Shown here piece by piece: positions 36,501 through 44,867 of a stretch of 64,000 bases of DNA. The stretch lies in NCBI RefSeq assembly GCF_042679565.1, contig NZ_JBHTMY010000003.1:868001-932000 (forward strand). The letters run 5' to 3'. A program made the translations under genes and the position numbers. This DNA is from Namhaeicola litoreus (lineage in GTDB: Bacteria; Bacteroidota; Bacteroidia; Flavobacteriales; Flavobacteriaceae). The notes under the pieces were generated by a model that did no database searches, was not told the origin of the DNA, and saw nothing but the letters and a program-made list of their open reading frames with translations. Each line of letters opens with the position of its first letter. Within the stretch, counting starts at the first letter, position 1.

Positions 36501-37824
36501 CAACGTTGGCGCGGAAGTGCAAAGACCCCTAGCCACTGTAGTCATAGGAGGTCTTGTTAGTTCTACTTTTCTCACTTTGGTTGTTTTACCAGTTTTTTAT
36601 GTACGTTTTTTCGATTCTAAAACAAAGACTAATCTTAAAAATAAGGCCCTTCTACTCATCTTTTTACTTTTTAATTACATGGGTTTTTCCCAAATTCCAT
36701 CTCCTACCTTGACAGAGTTACAACAAAAAGCCATAGAAAATAATGCTGCACTTAAGTCCAGCTATTTTAAAGTTCAACAAAAGAAAGTATCAGTTCAGAA
36801 AGCTTATCAGTTTGATAAAACAAACATTTATTATGCTTTTGACGAGAATAATCTTGCTCTGAATGAACTTCCACTCAAGGTATTCGGCATACAACAGGAT
36901 ATTAGATTTCCGGGTTTGTATTTTAACGCAAAGAAATTGTTCAAAACAGAATACGAGATTTCGGAGATTCAATATGCTATCGAAAAAAGAAAAATATTGG
37001 GTGAGGTTGCCAAGGCTTATGAAGAAGTTCTATACTATAAAAACATTGCATTCGACTTAAAAAAACTAGATAGCTTGTACGCGGATTTTTCGAAAAAAGC
37101 AAATAGAAGATTTGAACTGGGTGAAACAAATTATCTGGAAAAGATCAATGCACAAGCCCAACAAAAGAAAATAGAAATTGCATTAAATGAAGCGCTGAAC
37201 AATATTAATAACGCCATGCTTAAATTACAGGCAATCGTACAATCAGAAGAACCCATCACAGTTCCTTTTGAAAAGCTTTATGCTATAACTATTGATCAAA
37301 ATAAGTTATTCTATAATTATGTTAATGAGGTTTTTGACTTGAGAAATAAAATGGTAGAATTGAAAATTTCTGAGCAGAAACAAAACTTTTTTCCTGACCT
37401 TAGTCTGGAATATTTTATGGGAACCAATGAATATATAAATGAACATTTACAAGGTTTTCAAATCGGTTTAAAAATTCCCATTTTATTTGGCGGTAATGCA
37501 GCTCAACTCAATGCTTCCAAAGTTGAAAAGGATATAGCAGAACAAGAAAGAATTGAGTTTGTCAAAAAGTATGAATCGAAATATGCGATTCATCAAAAGG
37601 ATCTCGAAAAATATCTGGCCTATTTAGACTATTATGAAAAGGAGGGAAGTGACTTGTCTAAAGCACTTATAAAAACAGCAAATAGATCCTATTTAACAGG
37701 CGAGATCGATTATTTCGATTATATAAAAAGTCTGGAAAATGCCACACAAATTGAGATAAGCTATTTGGATCATTTGCATCAATACAACCAAATTATTTTA
37801 AACCTACAATATTTTAATTTTTAA
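33508..37824 (+). CDS. CusA/CzcA heavy-metal RND transporter fused to TolC-like outer-membrane factor
   Basis: A 1438-residue fusion. Residues 1 to about 1040 are a heavy-metal-efflux RND pump with 12 membrane helices; the proton-relay signature DFGIIIDGAVIIVEY is in TM4. A second hydrophobic segment (about residues 1052-1068, ALLLIFLLFNYMGFSQ) looks like a signal peptide of a separate outer-membrane protein. The last 370 residues form an OEP/TolC domain with the characteristic repeated helices. Thus inner-membrane and outer-membrane parts of a tripartite pump are encoded as one chain. It exports divalent or monovalent metal ions from the periplasm or cytoplasm; exact metal unknown. The adaptor gene follows directly. 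Confidence 0.92.
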   Translation: MLRQIISYSVKNRYIVLFFTFLVLLFGLYSLSQIHIGAVPDITNNQVQIITTSKNLSTQDIEQFITYPVELEMANLPGVKELRSVSKFGLSVVTVVFEDNLGTYLPRQLIAEKIKMAAEKIPEGYGTPEMGPVSTGLGEIYQYILDVKPGYENKYDPTSLRTIQDWIVKRQLSGIPGVVEVNSWGGYLKQYEVSINLQKLDAMHLTISDVFDAMQMNNANAGGSYIEKNQTTYFIRAEGLLKSKEDIENLIVKTRGGIPVKIKDFGEVKIGHAPRFGAITGNGEGEKVLGQILMLKDGNSNEVIKAVKERVAQISKTLPEGVYINGFLERSELIAKTTHTITENLILGCLIVIFIVILFLGNWRSGLIVASVIPLSLFFAIALMNLLHVDANLMSLGAIDFGIIIDGAVIIVEYISHKMTSGKISLKSLTKEEQQEQIDEITINSASKMMDSAVFGQLIILIVFIPILSLSGVEGKMFRPMALTFSFAIIGALLMCLTYVPAIVSLVLKPVKAKDTLIDKVFLIINKFYQPTLHYVLHHQKTVIAGSVGLLFLTSLIFLRLGGEFVPTLDEGDFVIQPVIKTGTSLTKTIEITTQIEDILIREFPEVSQVVSRIGAAEIPTDPMSMEESDVIIKLRPKGEWTSATTKDKLADKFKEALQVIPGIDIEFTQPIEMRFNELITGVRADIAIKIFGEDLNLLNTKANEIKNVIKDIEGASDVVVEKVVGLPQINIKYNREKIGLYGLTIKEINRMIGMGFSGEYAGEIYEGEKKFDLVMRFDQETRNNLETIKNIQVSTQNGLLIPLRELADIKLTEGPAKISRDETKRRIVVGVNVRNRDLQSVVNEIQEMIENHVKLPPGYHITYGGQFENLQQAKDRLAFALPVALFLIFMMLYFAFKSLKDTLIIFSAIPLAAVGGVFSLWIRGMPFSISAGIGFIALFGIAVLNGIVLIKHFKEMNLKNDENLFQMIQKGTQERMRPVLLTASAAALGFLPMAISSNVGAEVQRPLATVVIGGLVSSTFLTLVVLPVFYVRFFDSKTKTNLKNKALLLIFLLFNYMGFSQIPSPTLTELQQKAIENNAALKSSYFKVQQKKVSVQKAYQFDKTNIYYAFDENNLALNELPLKVFGIQQDIRFPGLYFNAKKLFKTEYEISEIQYAIEKRKILGEVAKAYEEVLYYKNIAFDLKKLDSLYADFSKKANRRFELGETNYLEKINAQAQQKKIEIALNEALNNINNAMLKLQAIVQSEEPITVPFEKLYAITIDQNKLFYNYVNEVFDLRNKMVELKISEQKQNFFPDLSLEYFMGTNEYINEHLQGFQIGLKIPILFGGNAAQLNASKVEKDIAEQERIEFVKKYESKYAIHQKDLEKYLAYLDYYEKEGSDLSKALIKTANRSYLTGEIDYFDYIKSLENATQIEISYLDHLHQYNQIILNLQYFNF

Positions 37825-37834
37825 ATTGATCATT

Positions 37835-38953
37835 ATGAAGTCAACTCTATATATTTTCGTTTTATTTCTGATTTTTTCTTCATGTAAAAAAGGAGAAATG
37901 AGTTCGTCGGAAGATAAAGCAACCCCTCCGTCAAATACCATTGTTTTGAGTTTAGATCAATTCGACAATGGAAAAATGGATTTTGTACAGATTAGAAAAG
38001 AAATGATCAGTCATAAAATTGAGGTGAATGGCGTCATTGAGGTTCCGCCAAACAACAGGGCCGTGATCAGTGCTATAGCTGGTGGTTATATTAAAAACTT
38101 AAAGCCTATCGTTGGTTCTTCTGTCAAAAAAGGAGAGTTACTTTTAACCATAGAGAATATAGCCTTCGTAGAACTGCAACAAGAATTTTTGGAAACCTCT
38201 GAACGTTTGGAATATTTAAAAATGGAATACGAACGACAAAAATCTTTGTTTGAAGAACAGATCAATTCCGAAAAGCATTTTTTAATTGCGAAATCAAATT
38301 ATCAATCTGCACTTGCCACATATAATGGATTGAAGAAACAGCTAGAAATGTTAAATCTCGATCCATCATCAACAAACATCCAATCTGAAGCGCCAATCAA
38401 ATCACCAATCGAGGGTATGGTTTCACAGATTTTCGTTGAAATGGGTAATTATATTAGTCCGCATCAGAAAATACTTGAAATCGTAAATGACGACCATCAG
38501 CATGTTGAGCTTCAGGTTTTTGAAAAGGAGGCTTTAAATCTTCGTATAGGACAGAAGGTTGAATTTAAAATCCCCTCTTTATCTGATGATCTTTATGAGG
38601 GTGAAGTTTATTTGATTGGAAATACCTTAGACGAAAACCGAACGATAAAAGTTCATGTAGATATTGATGAGTCGGTTAAACAAAAATTTGTTGTAGGGAT
38701 GTTTGTAAAGGCTTATATCTTTACTCAAAAGGAAATGTTTATGGTGCTACCTGAAGAATGTATCGTCAAAGATGAATCTCAAAACGTACTTCTGAAATTA
38801 ATTGAAAAAAATGATGAAATTCATTTAGAGAAACTCTATTTAAATGAACCTCTTATACAAGACGGAATGATCATTATTTCAGACACTTCAAACCTAGATC
38901 TACAAGATCAATTTTTAATCAGAGGAAATATTTTGATGGTAGGAGAAGAATAG
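37835..38953 (+). CDS. RND periplasmic adaptor (HlyD/CzcB family), lipoprotein
   Basis: A 372-residue membrane-fusion protein linking the CusA part to the TolC part. The start is set at ATG 37835; a TTG three codons earlier is less likely. A lipobox (LIFSSCKKG, Cys 17) anchors it in the inner membrane. The biotinyl-lipoyl-like domain appears as AGGYIKNLKPIVGSSVKKGELLLTIEN, split by a helical hairpin (about 110-170), followed by beta-barrel domains. It starts 10 bases after the pump gene stop, confirming one operon. Confidence 0.9.
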   Translation: MKSTLYIFVLFLIFSSCKKGEMSSSEDKATPPSNTIVLSLDQFDNGKMDFVQIRKEMISHKIEVNGVIEVPPNNRAVISAIAGGYIKNLKPIVGSSVKKGELLLTIENIAFVELQQEFLETSERLEYLKMEYERQKSLFEEQINSEKHFLIAKSNYQSALATYNGLKKQLEMLNLDPSSTNIQSEAPIKSPIEGMVSQIFVEMGNYISPHQKILEIVNDDHQHVELQVFEKEALNLRIGQKVEFKIPSLSDDLYEGEVYLIGNTLDENRTIKVHVDIDESVKQKFVVGMFVKAYIFTQKEMFMVLPEECIVKDESQNVLLKLIEKNDEIHLEKLYLNEPLIQDGMIIISDTSNLDLQDQFLIRGNILMVGEE

Positions 38954-38976
38954 TTTTAAAAACCATCATTTAAGAT

Positions 38977-38984
38977 TAACTTTG
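38977..38984 (+). promoter_or_regulatory. -7 element TAACTTTG before ATP-cone nuclease gene
   Basis: Fits TAnnTTTG and lies 12 bases before the ATG at 38997, giving a very short leader. No TTG at the usual distance. Confidence 0.5.
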
Positions 38985-38996
38985 AAAAAAGTGAGT

Positions 38997-39839
38997 ATGG
39001 AAGAAGATTCTGTAAAAATTAGAAAGTATTCCGGAGAATTGGTTGATTTTGATATTGAAAAATTAAAGCGATCGTTGAGAAAATCGAAGGTAACAGAAGC
39101 TTTAATCGAACAAATAGCCAATGAAATTGATGGCTCTTTGTACGAGGGCATGACTACCAAGCAGATTTATTCTGCGGCATATAAAATGTTAAAAAGCAAT
39201 AAATCAGGTTGTGCGTCATTGTATAAACTCAAAAAAGCCATTATGGAGTTAGGTCCATCAGGCTTTCCATTTGAAAAGTTTGTTGCAGCAATTATAGAAG
39301 CAGAGGGTTTCAAAACTGAGGTTGGTGTCTTCGTTCAGGGTCATTGTGTAATGCATGAAGTAGATGTGGTAGCCACAAATAAGGTAAAACAATATATGGT
39401 AGAATGTAAATACCACAATACGCAAGGTCGGGTAAACGATGTAAAAATACCTTTGTACATTCAGTCCAGATTTGTAGATATTAATACGCATTACAAGCAT
39501 ATCAATGGTCATCAAGCTCTGTTCCAAGAGGGATGGGTATATACCAATACTCGTTTTTCTTCTGATGCGATTGATTATGGCAGGTGTATGGGATTAAAAT
39601 TGGTGAGCTGGGACTATCCGAAGGGAAAGAGTCTGATCGATAAAATTGAGCAATTCAAGTTATATCCGATTACTACATTGGTTAGCTTAAGTAAAAATGA
39701 TAAAATCAAATTATTAGAAAGTGGTGTTGTTCTTTGTAAAGAGCTCTGGGCGAATCCCGACGTATTAATGGAAGCTCATATAGATCGAAAAAAACACAAT
39801 CAAATTTTATCCAATTGCCATGAGTTATGTAAGGTTTAA
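38997..39839 (+). CDS. ATP-cone domain fused to Mrr-like restriction-fold nuclease
   Basis: A 280-residue protein started at ATG 38997 (a TTG at 38982 and a GTG at 38991 are alternatives). Residues 1-90 form an ATP-cone domain (IRKYSGELVDFDIEKLKRSL; TTKQIYSAAYKML), the nucleotide-sensing module of NrdR and ribonucleotide reductases. Residues about 95-200 resemble Mrr-type PD-(D/E)xK nucleases: FVAAIIEAEGFKTEV, then EVDVVA and YMVECKYHN. The combination suggests a nuclease controlled by ATP or dATP. It has no R-M partner and lies between a metal pump and an NTF2-like protein, so its role is open. Confidence 0.75.
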   Translation: MEEDSVKIRKYSGELVDFDIEKLKRSLRKSKVTEALIEQIANEIDGSLYEGMTTKQIYSAAYKMLKSNKSGCASLYKLKKAIMELGPSGFPFEKFVAAIIEAEGFKTEVGVFVQGHCVMHEVDVVATNKVKQYMVECKYHNTQGRVNDVKIPLYIQSRFVDINTHYKHINGHQALFQEGWVYTNTRFSSDAIDYGRCMGLKLVSWDYPKGKSLIDKIEQFKLYPITTLVSLSKNDKIKLLESGVVLCKELWANPDVLMEAHIDRKKHNQILSNCHELCKV

Positions 39840-39849
39840 CTGTGCCTCA

Positions 39850-40320
39850 ATGAAGAACAAATTCATTATTTCATTCTTATTTTTATTTTTTTTGGTTGTC
39901 GCTTCTCACGGCCAAAACAAAGTTGAAAAAGAAGCGATAGAATCTCTCATTTATCGTTTATTTGATGGAATGACAGCAAGAGATACTGCTAAAGTAAGGT
40001 CTGTCTTTCATCCGCAAGCAAAACTTTTGAGCACAAGATTTAACGAGGATGGGAAACCTGTTTTGACCGACATTAAGGTAGACAAATTTATAAGCACCTT
40101 AGGAGAGAATCAGGAACATCTTTTTGATGAAAGATTGACTAGTATAACTATTTTTATCGATGATAATTTGGCAATGGCATGGACTCCCTATCAGTTCTTT
40201 TTGGATCATCAGTTTAGTCATTGCGGTGTTAATGCCTTTCAATTGGTCAAAATAGATTCCGCTTGGAAAATTATTCATTTAATTGATACCCGAAGGAAGG
40301 ATGATTGTTTAGAGAATTGA
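39850..40320 (+). CDS. Secreted NTF2-like (SnoaL/DUF4440-type) protein
   Basis: A 156-residue protein started at ATG 39850, which gives a signal peptide (FIISFLFLFFLVVASHGQ, cleavage near residue 20); the frame open to 39820 lacks it. The mature part has the helix-strand pattern of the NTF2 fold: IESLIYRLFDGMTARDTAKV, VDKFISTL, and the final strands HCGVNAFQLVKIDSAWKIIHLID. Such proteins bind or modify small ligands; no catalytic residue can be named. It overlaps the stop of the ATP-cone gene region in position but uses its own start. Confidence 0.75.
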   Translation: MKNKFIISFLFLFFLVVASHGQNKVEKEAIESLIYRLFDGMTARDTAKVRSVFHPQAKLLSTRFNEDGKPVLTDIKVDKFISTLGENQEHLFDERLTSITIFIDDNLAMAWTPYQFFLDHQFSHCGVNAFQLVKIDSAWKIIHLIDTRRKDDCLEN

Positions 40321-40321
40321 T

Positions 40322-41581
40322 TTATTCTGTTTTCTGATGAATATGGAAAGAATTCCCCGAGGGCAATTCGAATAATTGCAAACCAAAATAAGGAACAGCG
40401 GAAATTAGGTGATCAAAAATATCTGCCATGATATATTCGTAGTTCTGCCATCTTTTATCTTTACTAAAGGCATATATTTCGATGGGAATACCTTGGGTAG
40501 TAGGGGCTAATTGTCTTACCATTAATGTCATGTCTTTGTTAATGGCAGAATGCTTTTCAACATATGTTTCAACGTATTTTCTAAAAACCCCTAGATTGGT
40601 CAAATTTCTACCGTTTATCAGTAAATCTTTATCAATTTTATTATTTCGATTATACTCATCCACATTTATCTGACGGCTGTTTATATACTCTGAAATTAAT
40701 TGAATGTTTTTTAATTCATGCACTCTTTCAGGTAAAAGAAAGTTAACACTTTCCATTTTTATATTCAAAGAGCGTTTAATTCTTCGACCCCCAGATTCTG
40801 TCATCCCCCTCCAATTTTTAAAGGAGTCAGAGATCAAGGCATAGGTAGGAATTGTGGTAATGGTATTGTCAAAATTTTGCACCTTTACCGTTGCCAAATT
40901 AATTTCTATCACATCTCCATCAGCCCCGTATTTATCAAAAGTAATCCAATCGCCTATACGCATCATATCGTTTGCAGACACTTGGATACTCGCAACAAAT
41001 CCTAAAATAGTATCCTTAAAAATCAATAAAAAAATAGCAGAAGCTGCTCCTAAGGCCGTAATAAATTTCCAAATCGGATTGTTTGTCAATACTGCGAAAG
41101 TCAATAGAATCCCAATGAACCACGTAATAATAAGTACTACTTGTATATAACTTTCTATGGGTTTATCTTTTAATCGTGGCAGGGTTCTGAAATAATCTCG
41201 CAGCGTATGCAATAAGGACCGTATTATCCATATAACAAGAATAATAGAATAAACGGAAAGGCCTTTTGTGAATAAATTTTCCCAAAAGGGGAAATCCGAG
41301 AAAACAAAAGGTACAATTTCATGCGCAATGAGCAGAGGAACCAAATGCGCGATATTTCTCGGCAATTTATTTTGAACCATATAATCGTCAAACTGTGTCG
41401 AGGTTTTTTCCGATATTTTTGTAAAAGCACCCAATAGAATCTTTCTGATAATAAAATCGATAAGTGTCAAGAACAAATAGGCGACAAGCACTAAAACAAT
41501 CAAGTTAAGCCATTTGGCAAAATCATTATCAACTCCCTTTTCTATTAAGTAATGATAAATAAAGTGATTTAATTCTTCCAT
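40322..41581 (-). CDS. ybdG: MscS-family mechanosensitive channel, YbdG-like
   Basis: A 419-residue membrane protein of the MscS superfamily; length and the C-terminal domain match YbdG (about 415 residues), including NLTNLGVFRKYVETYV, MTLMVRQLAPTTQGIPIEIY and DIFDHLIS. Five membrane helices lie in the first 200 residues, the last (about 170-195) being the pore helix (GAASAIFLLIFKDTILGFVAS). It opens under membrane tension and protects from hypo-osmotic shock, with a small conductance in the known homologue. It is convergent with the NTF2-like gene, with one base between stops. Confidence 0.85.
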   Translation of the reverse strand: MEELNHFIYHYLIEKGVDNDFAKWLNLIVLVLVAYLFLTLIDFIIRKILLGAFTKISEKTSTQFDDYMVQNKLPRNIAHLVPLLIAHEIVPFVFSDFPFWENLFTKGLSVYSIILVIWIIRSLLHTLRDYFRTLPRLKDKPIESYIQVVLIITWFIGILLTFAVLTNNPIWKFITALGAASAIFLLIFKDTILGFVASIQVSANDMMRIGDWITFDKYGADGDVIEINLATVKVQNFDNTITTIPTYALISDSFKNWRGMTESGGRRIKRSLNIKMESVNFLLPERVHELKNIQLISEYINSRQINVDEYNRNNKIDKDLLINGRNLTNLGVFRKYVETYVEKHSAINKDMTLMVRQLAPTTQGIPIEIYAFSKDKRWQNYEYIMADIFDHLISAVPYFGLQLFELPSGNSFHIHQKTE

Positions 41582-41762
41582 ATTGACAAATAATTTGCGG
41601 GTACAAAATTAGCTTTTTATTCAGTTTTTCCATTGAATAATGGATATATCTCTCATTTTTGGAAAATGCAACATATTGGCTCTTTCTTTCTAGCTTTAAA
41701 ACTTTCATTGTGAATTGCTTATCATACATCATTCAATTTAATTTCTTAAATTGTAAGAAAAA

Positions 41763-42866
41763 ATGCCAATTTTTATGGATAGGCACGATGTTTCCAGTGA
41801 CGTAACTGCTGAACATGTAGCCCAATTACATCAAGAAGATTTAAAAATTGAGGAACAATTTGATTGTAAAGGAATGACCTATTGGTTTGATGCTGAACGT
41901 AAAACTGCCTTCTGTTTAATCAAAGCTCCTAATAAAGAAGCTGTTTGTAAAATGCACGACTTTGCCCATGGAGTATTGCCTCATAAAATTATAGAAGTAG
42001 ACGAGACTATTGTAGAGTCTTTTTTGGGAAGAATTGAAGATCCTAAAAAAACAAGTGATACAGAAATCAACATTATTGACGATCCTGCTTTTCGTTGTAT
42101 TATGTACCTTGAATTGTCTCATAACAGTATGGAAAGGCAAAACAATTATCAATACAGTTTGTTTTCAGAAAAAATTCATCAAAGTATTATTAAAACTTTT
42201 AAAAAGTATGAAGGAAGGGTGGTTCAATCTGATAATGAATCGTATTTAGCGTCATTTAAATCAATATCAAATGCGATTTCTTGTGCTTTCAATTTGCAAC
42301 ATAAGCTAAAATTTGTGATTCCAAAATTTGAAAAATCCTTTAAAAAAGTAAAAATTGGCCTTAGTGCCGGTCTACCAGTTGAAGAAAAAGCTGGACTTTT
42401 TGAAGATACCGTAAACTTATCCAAAACAATTTGCCAGCTTATCAATAGTCCAATTACGATTACCAATGATGTTAGGGTTTATTATGAAAAAAGGCATACG
42501 AATGACTTTTTGAAGAACGAATTAGTCCAAAGTTTAAATCTTTCAGAAGAAGCCTTTATTAAAAATTTTACAGATTGTTTAGAAAAGATCTGGAATGATC
42601 CTAATTTTCAAATTCAAAACTTTGCAAAACTTCTCGGTTATAGTCAGTCTCAATTCTATCGAAAAGTAAAATCACTTACAGGAAAATCACCTGTCCAGTT
42701 CTTATCTGATTACAAGCTGGATAAGTCTATCGAGTTTATACATCATAAAAAGGGCAACATCTCAGAGATCGCATTTGATTGTGGGTTTAATAGTCCTTCT
42801 TACTTTTCAAAGTGCTTTTTTAAAAAATACCATATTCTTCCGTCTCAATATCAATTAACCTGCTAA
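41763..42866 (+). CDS. AraC-type regulator fused to DUF4242 and degenerate cyclase-like domain
   Basis: A 367-residue three-domain protein. Residues 1-90 match DUF4242 (nickel-binding SCO4226-like ferredoxin fold: MPIFMDRHDV, MHDFAHG). Residues about 108-250 resemble a class III nucleotide-cyclase homology domain (FKKYEGRVVQSDNESYLA, KVKIGLSAGLPVEEKAG, FEDTVNLSKTICQL), but the metal-binding Asp position reads YLELSHN, so it is probably inactive. Residues about 265-367 are an AraC DNA-binding domain with two HTH units (NFAKLLGYSQSQFYRKV; ISEIAFDCGFNSPSYFSKCF). It probably senses a metal or ligand and controls the adjacent haemoglobin and oxidase genes. Confidence 0.82.
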   Translation: MPIFMDRHDVSSDVTAEHVAQLHQEDLKIEEQFDCKGMTYWFDAERKTAFCLIKAPNKEAVCKMHDFAHGVLPHKIIEVDETIVESFLGRIEDPKKTSDTEINIIDDPAFRCIMYLELSHNSMERQNNYQYSLFSEKIHQSIIKTFKKYEGRVVQSDNESYLASFKSISNAISCAFNLQHKLKFVIPKFEKSFKKVKIGLSAGLPVEEKAGLFEDTVNLSKTICQLINSPITITNDVRVYYEKRHTNDFLKNELVQSLNLSEEAFIKNFTDCLEKIWNDPNFQIQNFAKLLGYSQSQFYRKVKSLTGKSPVQFLSDYKLDKSIEFIHHKKGNISEIAFDCGFNSPSYFSKCFFKKYHILPSQYQLTC

Positions 42867-42999
42867 GAAGAATTAGTCCCTACAGGCTATTTTCTTAGAA
42901 ATCTAGTTCAATGAGCGAATTGTGCGATGAATTGACTAGATATTACCCATTCATCCCATAAAATTCAAATAGTTTTGGTTGAATCAAAAATCTATAAAA

Positions 43000-43374
43000 A
43001 TGAGCACTACACTATTTGAAAAATTGGGAGGGAGAGAAGGAATCTCCAATATTGTTAATGATACTGTTGAGAATCATATGAATAATACAGCTGTCAATGC
43101 CAGATTTTTACCTTATAAGAGTGAACCCGAAAAGTTGGATAAAATCAAAAAACATACCATAGATTTCTTTTCCATGGGAAGTGGTGGGTCGGCAAATTAT
43201 ACAGGTAGAGATATGGAAACTGCGCATAAGGGCATGAATATTAGCCCTGGCGAATATATGCATACCATAGATGATATATTCGCTGCTCTAGACAAGAACA
43301 GTATAGATGAAGCTGCAAAAAAAGAAGTGCTCTATATTTTATGGTCCTTGAAAGGAATGATCATCGCGAAATAA
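43000..43374 (+). CDS. Truncated haemoglobin, group I (TrHbN)
   Basis: A 124-residue globin of the short 2-on-2 type, started at ATG 43000 (MSTTLFEKLGGREGI); the frame open to 42979 adds only a TTG-led heptapeptide. The Gly-Gly motifs of truncated globins are present (LGGREG), and the proximal His is in ETAHKGMNIS. Group I globins bind oxygen and can oxidise nitric oxide. It is 16 bases upstream of the flavin oxidase gene, suggesting co-transcription, and is next to the AraC-type regulator. Confidence 0.88.
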   Translation: MSTTLFEKLGGREGISNIVNDTVENHMNNTAVNARFLPYKSEPEKLDKIKKHTIDFFSMGSGGSANYTGRDMETAHKGMNISPGEYMHTIDDIFAALDKNSIDEAAKKEVLYILWSLKGMIIAK

Positions 43375-43390
43375 TCAAATATCCAATATT

Positions 43391-44740
43391 ATGTCAAATT
43401 CAGTAAAATTTATAGCAAAAGAAAAATTAGAACAATTTACCTCGACAATAAGAGGAAAAGTAATTCTTCCCTCAGATGATGATTATCAAGACGCTAGAAA
43501 GGTTTACAATGCCATGATTGATAAGCATCCAGGAATGATTGTCAAATGTACCAATGTCGCCGATGTCATTTATTGTGTTCGATTTGCAAAAAATCACGAT
43601 TTAATCACATCGGTAAGAGGAGGCGGACACAATGGCGGTGGACTTGGACTATGCGATGACGGAATGGTCATTGACTTATCGGGTATAAAATTTGTCAGGG
43701 TTCATGTCAAAGATAGTACGGTTGTTGTTGGAGGCGGAAACACTTGGGGTGAGGTAGATCATGCTACACATCCTTTTGGTTTGGCTGTACCGGCAGGAAT
43801 TATTTCAACTACAGGTGTTGGCGGATTAACCTTGGGAGGAGGGGTTGGTTATCTTTCAAGAAAATTTGGGCTCACCATCGATAGCTTATTAGAGGCTGAT
43901 ATGGTTTTGGCTGACGGTTCATTTGTGAAAGTAAACAAAGATCAAAATAGCGATCTATTTTGGGCTATTCGGGGTGGAGGAGGAAATTTTGGTATCGTAA
44001 CCGCCTTTAAATTTAAAGCTCATCCTGTTAAAAATGTGATAGGCGGACCCACCTTATTCCCAATCGAAAGAACAAAAGAAATCATGAAGTGGTTCCATCA
44101 TTTCATCCATAAAACATCGGAAGATTTGAACGGGTTTATCGCCACCATGGTTATACCCAAATCTCCATTTCCTGAAAGTCTCCATCACAAGAAATTTTGC
44201 GGTATTGTTTGGTGTTATACCGGAGATCCCAAAGAATTTGATAAGCTTTTTGAGCCAGTAAGGGCCCTGAAACCCATATTTGAACATGTAGGAGAAATGC
44301 CTTATCCAAGTATTCAAACACTCTTTGATGGTTTATTACCCCCAGGTTTACAATGGTATTGGCGTGCTGATTTTTTTAATGATTTAAATGAGCAGTTAAC
44401 CGAAAAACATTTGGAATTTGGATCTAAAATCCCAACGCCATTGTCACAAATGCACCTATACCCTATCACTGGGGCTGCAAGTAGGCCCAATAATACAGAT
44501 ACGCCATGGGCATATAGGGATGCCAAATACGCCGGTGTCTTTGTGGGTGTAGATCCTGATCCAAAAAATCGAGAAATAATCACGGATTGGGCTAAAACTT
44601 ATTGGGATGCTTGTCATCCATTTTCCATGGGTGGTGCTTATTCTAATTTTATGATGGATGAAGGTCAAGAACGAGTAAAAGCCAGTTATAAAGGTAATTA
44701 CAAAAGACTTGTGGATATAAAACGGAAATATGATCCATAA
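43391..44740 (+). CDS. Berberine-bridge-type FAD oxidoreductase, truncated by a stop near the C-terminus
   Basis: A 449-residue FAD-linked oxidase. The FAD_binding_4 domain has VRGGGHNGGGLGLCDDGMV, in which the His is the site of covalent flavin attachment; further motifs are GVGGLTLGGGVGYLSRKFGL and RGGGGNFGIV. The C-terminal BBE box normally ends in KYDPxNFFRxNQNI. Here the frame stops after KYDP, and the next codons in the same frame read NFFKINQNIKP before another stop at 44776. So a single TAA (44738-44740) appears to replace the codon expected at the x of this motif. It oxidises an unknown alcohol or amine-like substrate. Confidence 0.85.
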   Translation: MSNSVKFIAKEKLEQFTSTIRGKVILPSDDDYQDARKVYNAMIDKHPGMIVKCTNVADVIYCVRFAKNHDLITSVRGGGHNGGGLGLCDDGMVIDLSGIKFVRVHVKDSTVVVGGGNTWGEVDHATHPFGLAVPAGIISTTGVGGLTLGGGVGYLSRKFGLTIDSLLEADMVLADGSFVKVNKDQNSDLFWAIRGGGGNFGIVTAFKFKAHPVKNVIGGPTLFPIERTKEIMKWFHHFIHKTSEDLNGFIATMVIPKSPFPESLHHKKFCGIVWCYTGDPKEFDKLFEPVRALKPIFEHVGEMPYPSIQTLFDGLLPPGLQWYWRADFFNDLNEQLTEKHLEFGSKIPTPLSQMHLYPITGAASRPNNTDTPWAYRDAKYAGVFVGVDPDPKNREIITDWAKTYWDACHPFSMGGAYSNFMMDEGQERVKASYKGNYKRLVDIKRKYDP

Positions 44741-44837
44741 AACTTTTTTAAGATTAACCAAAATATTAAACCCTAGTCTGTTTAAAAACCAAGAACTAAA
44801 TTGTCATTCATATTTCTCATTTCAATCTTGAAAAACT

Positions 44838-44845
44838 TACATTTG
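44838..44845 (+). promoter_or_regulatory. -7 element TACATTTG before MFS operon
   Basis: Fits TAnnTTTG, 22 bases before the ATG of the MFS gene; no TTG at the usual distance. Confidence 0.45.
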
Positions 44846-44867
44846 AGAAAAAATAAGATGAGGAATA

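Noticed and set aside
38982..38999. TTG or GTG starts for the ATP-cone gene
   Set aside because: ATG 38997 is preferred, since the extra residues (MKKVS) are not conserved-looking and lie at or before the likely transcript start.
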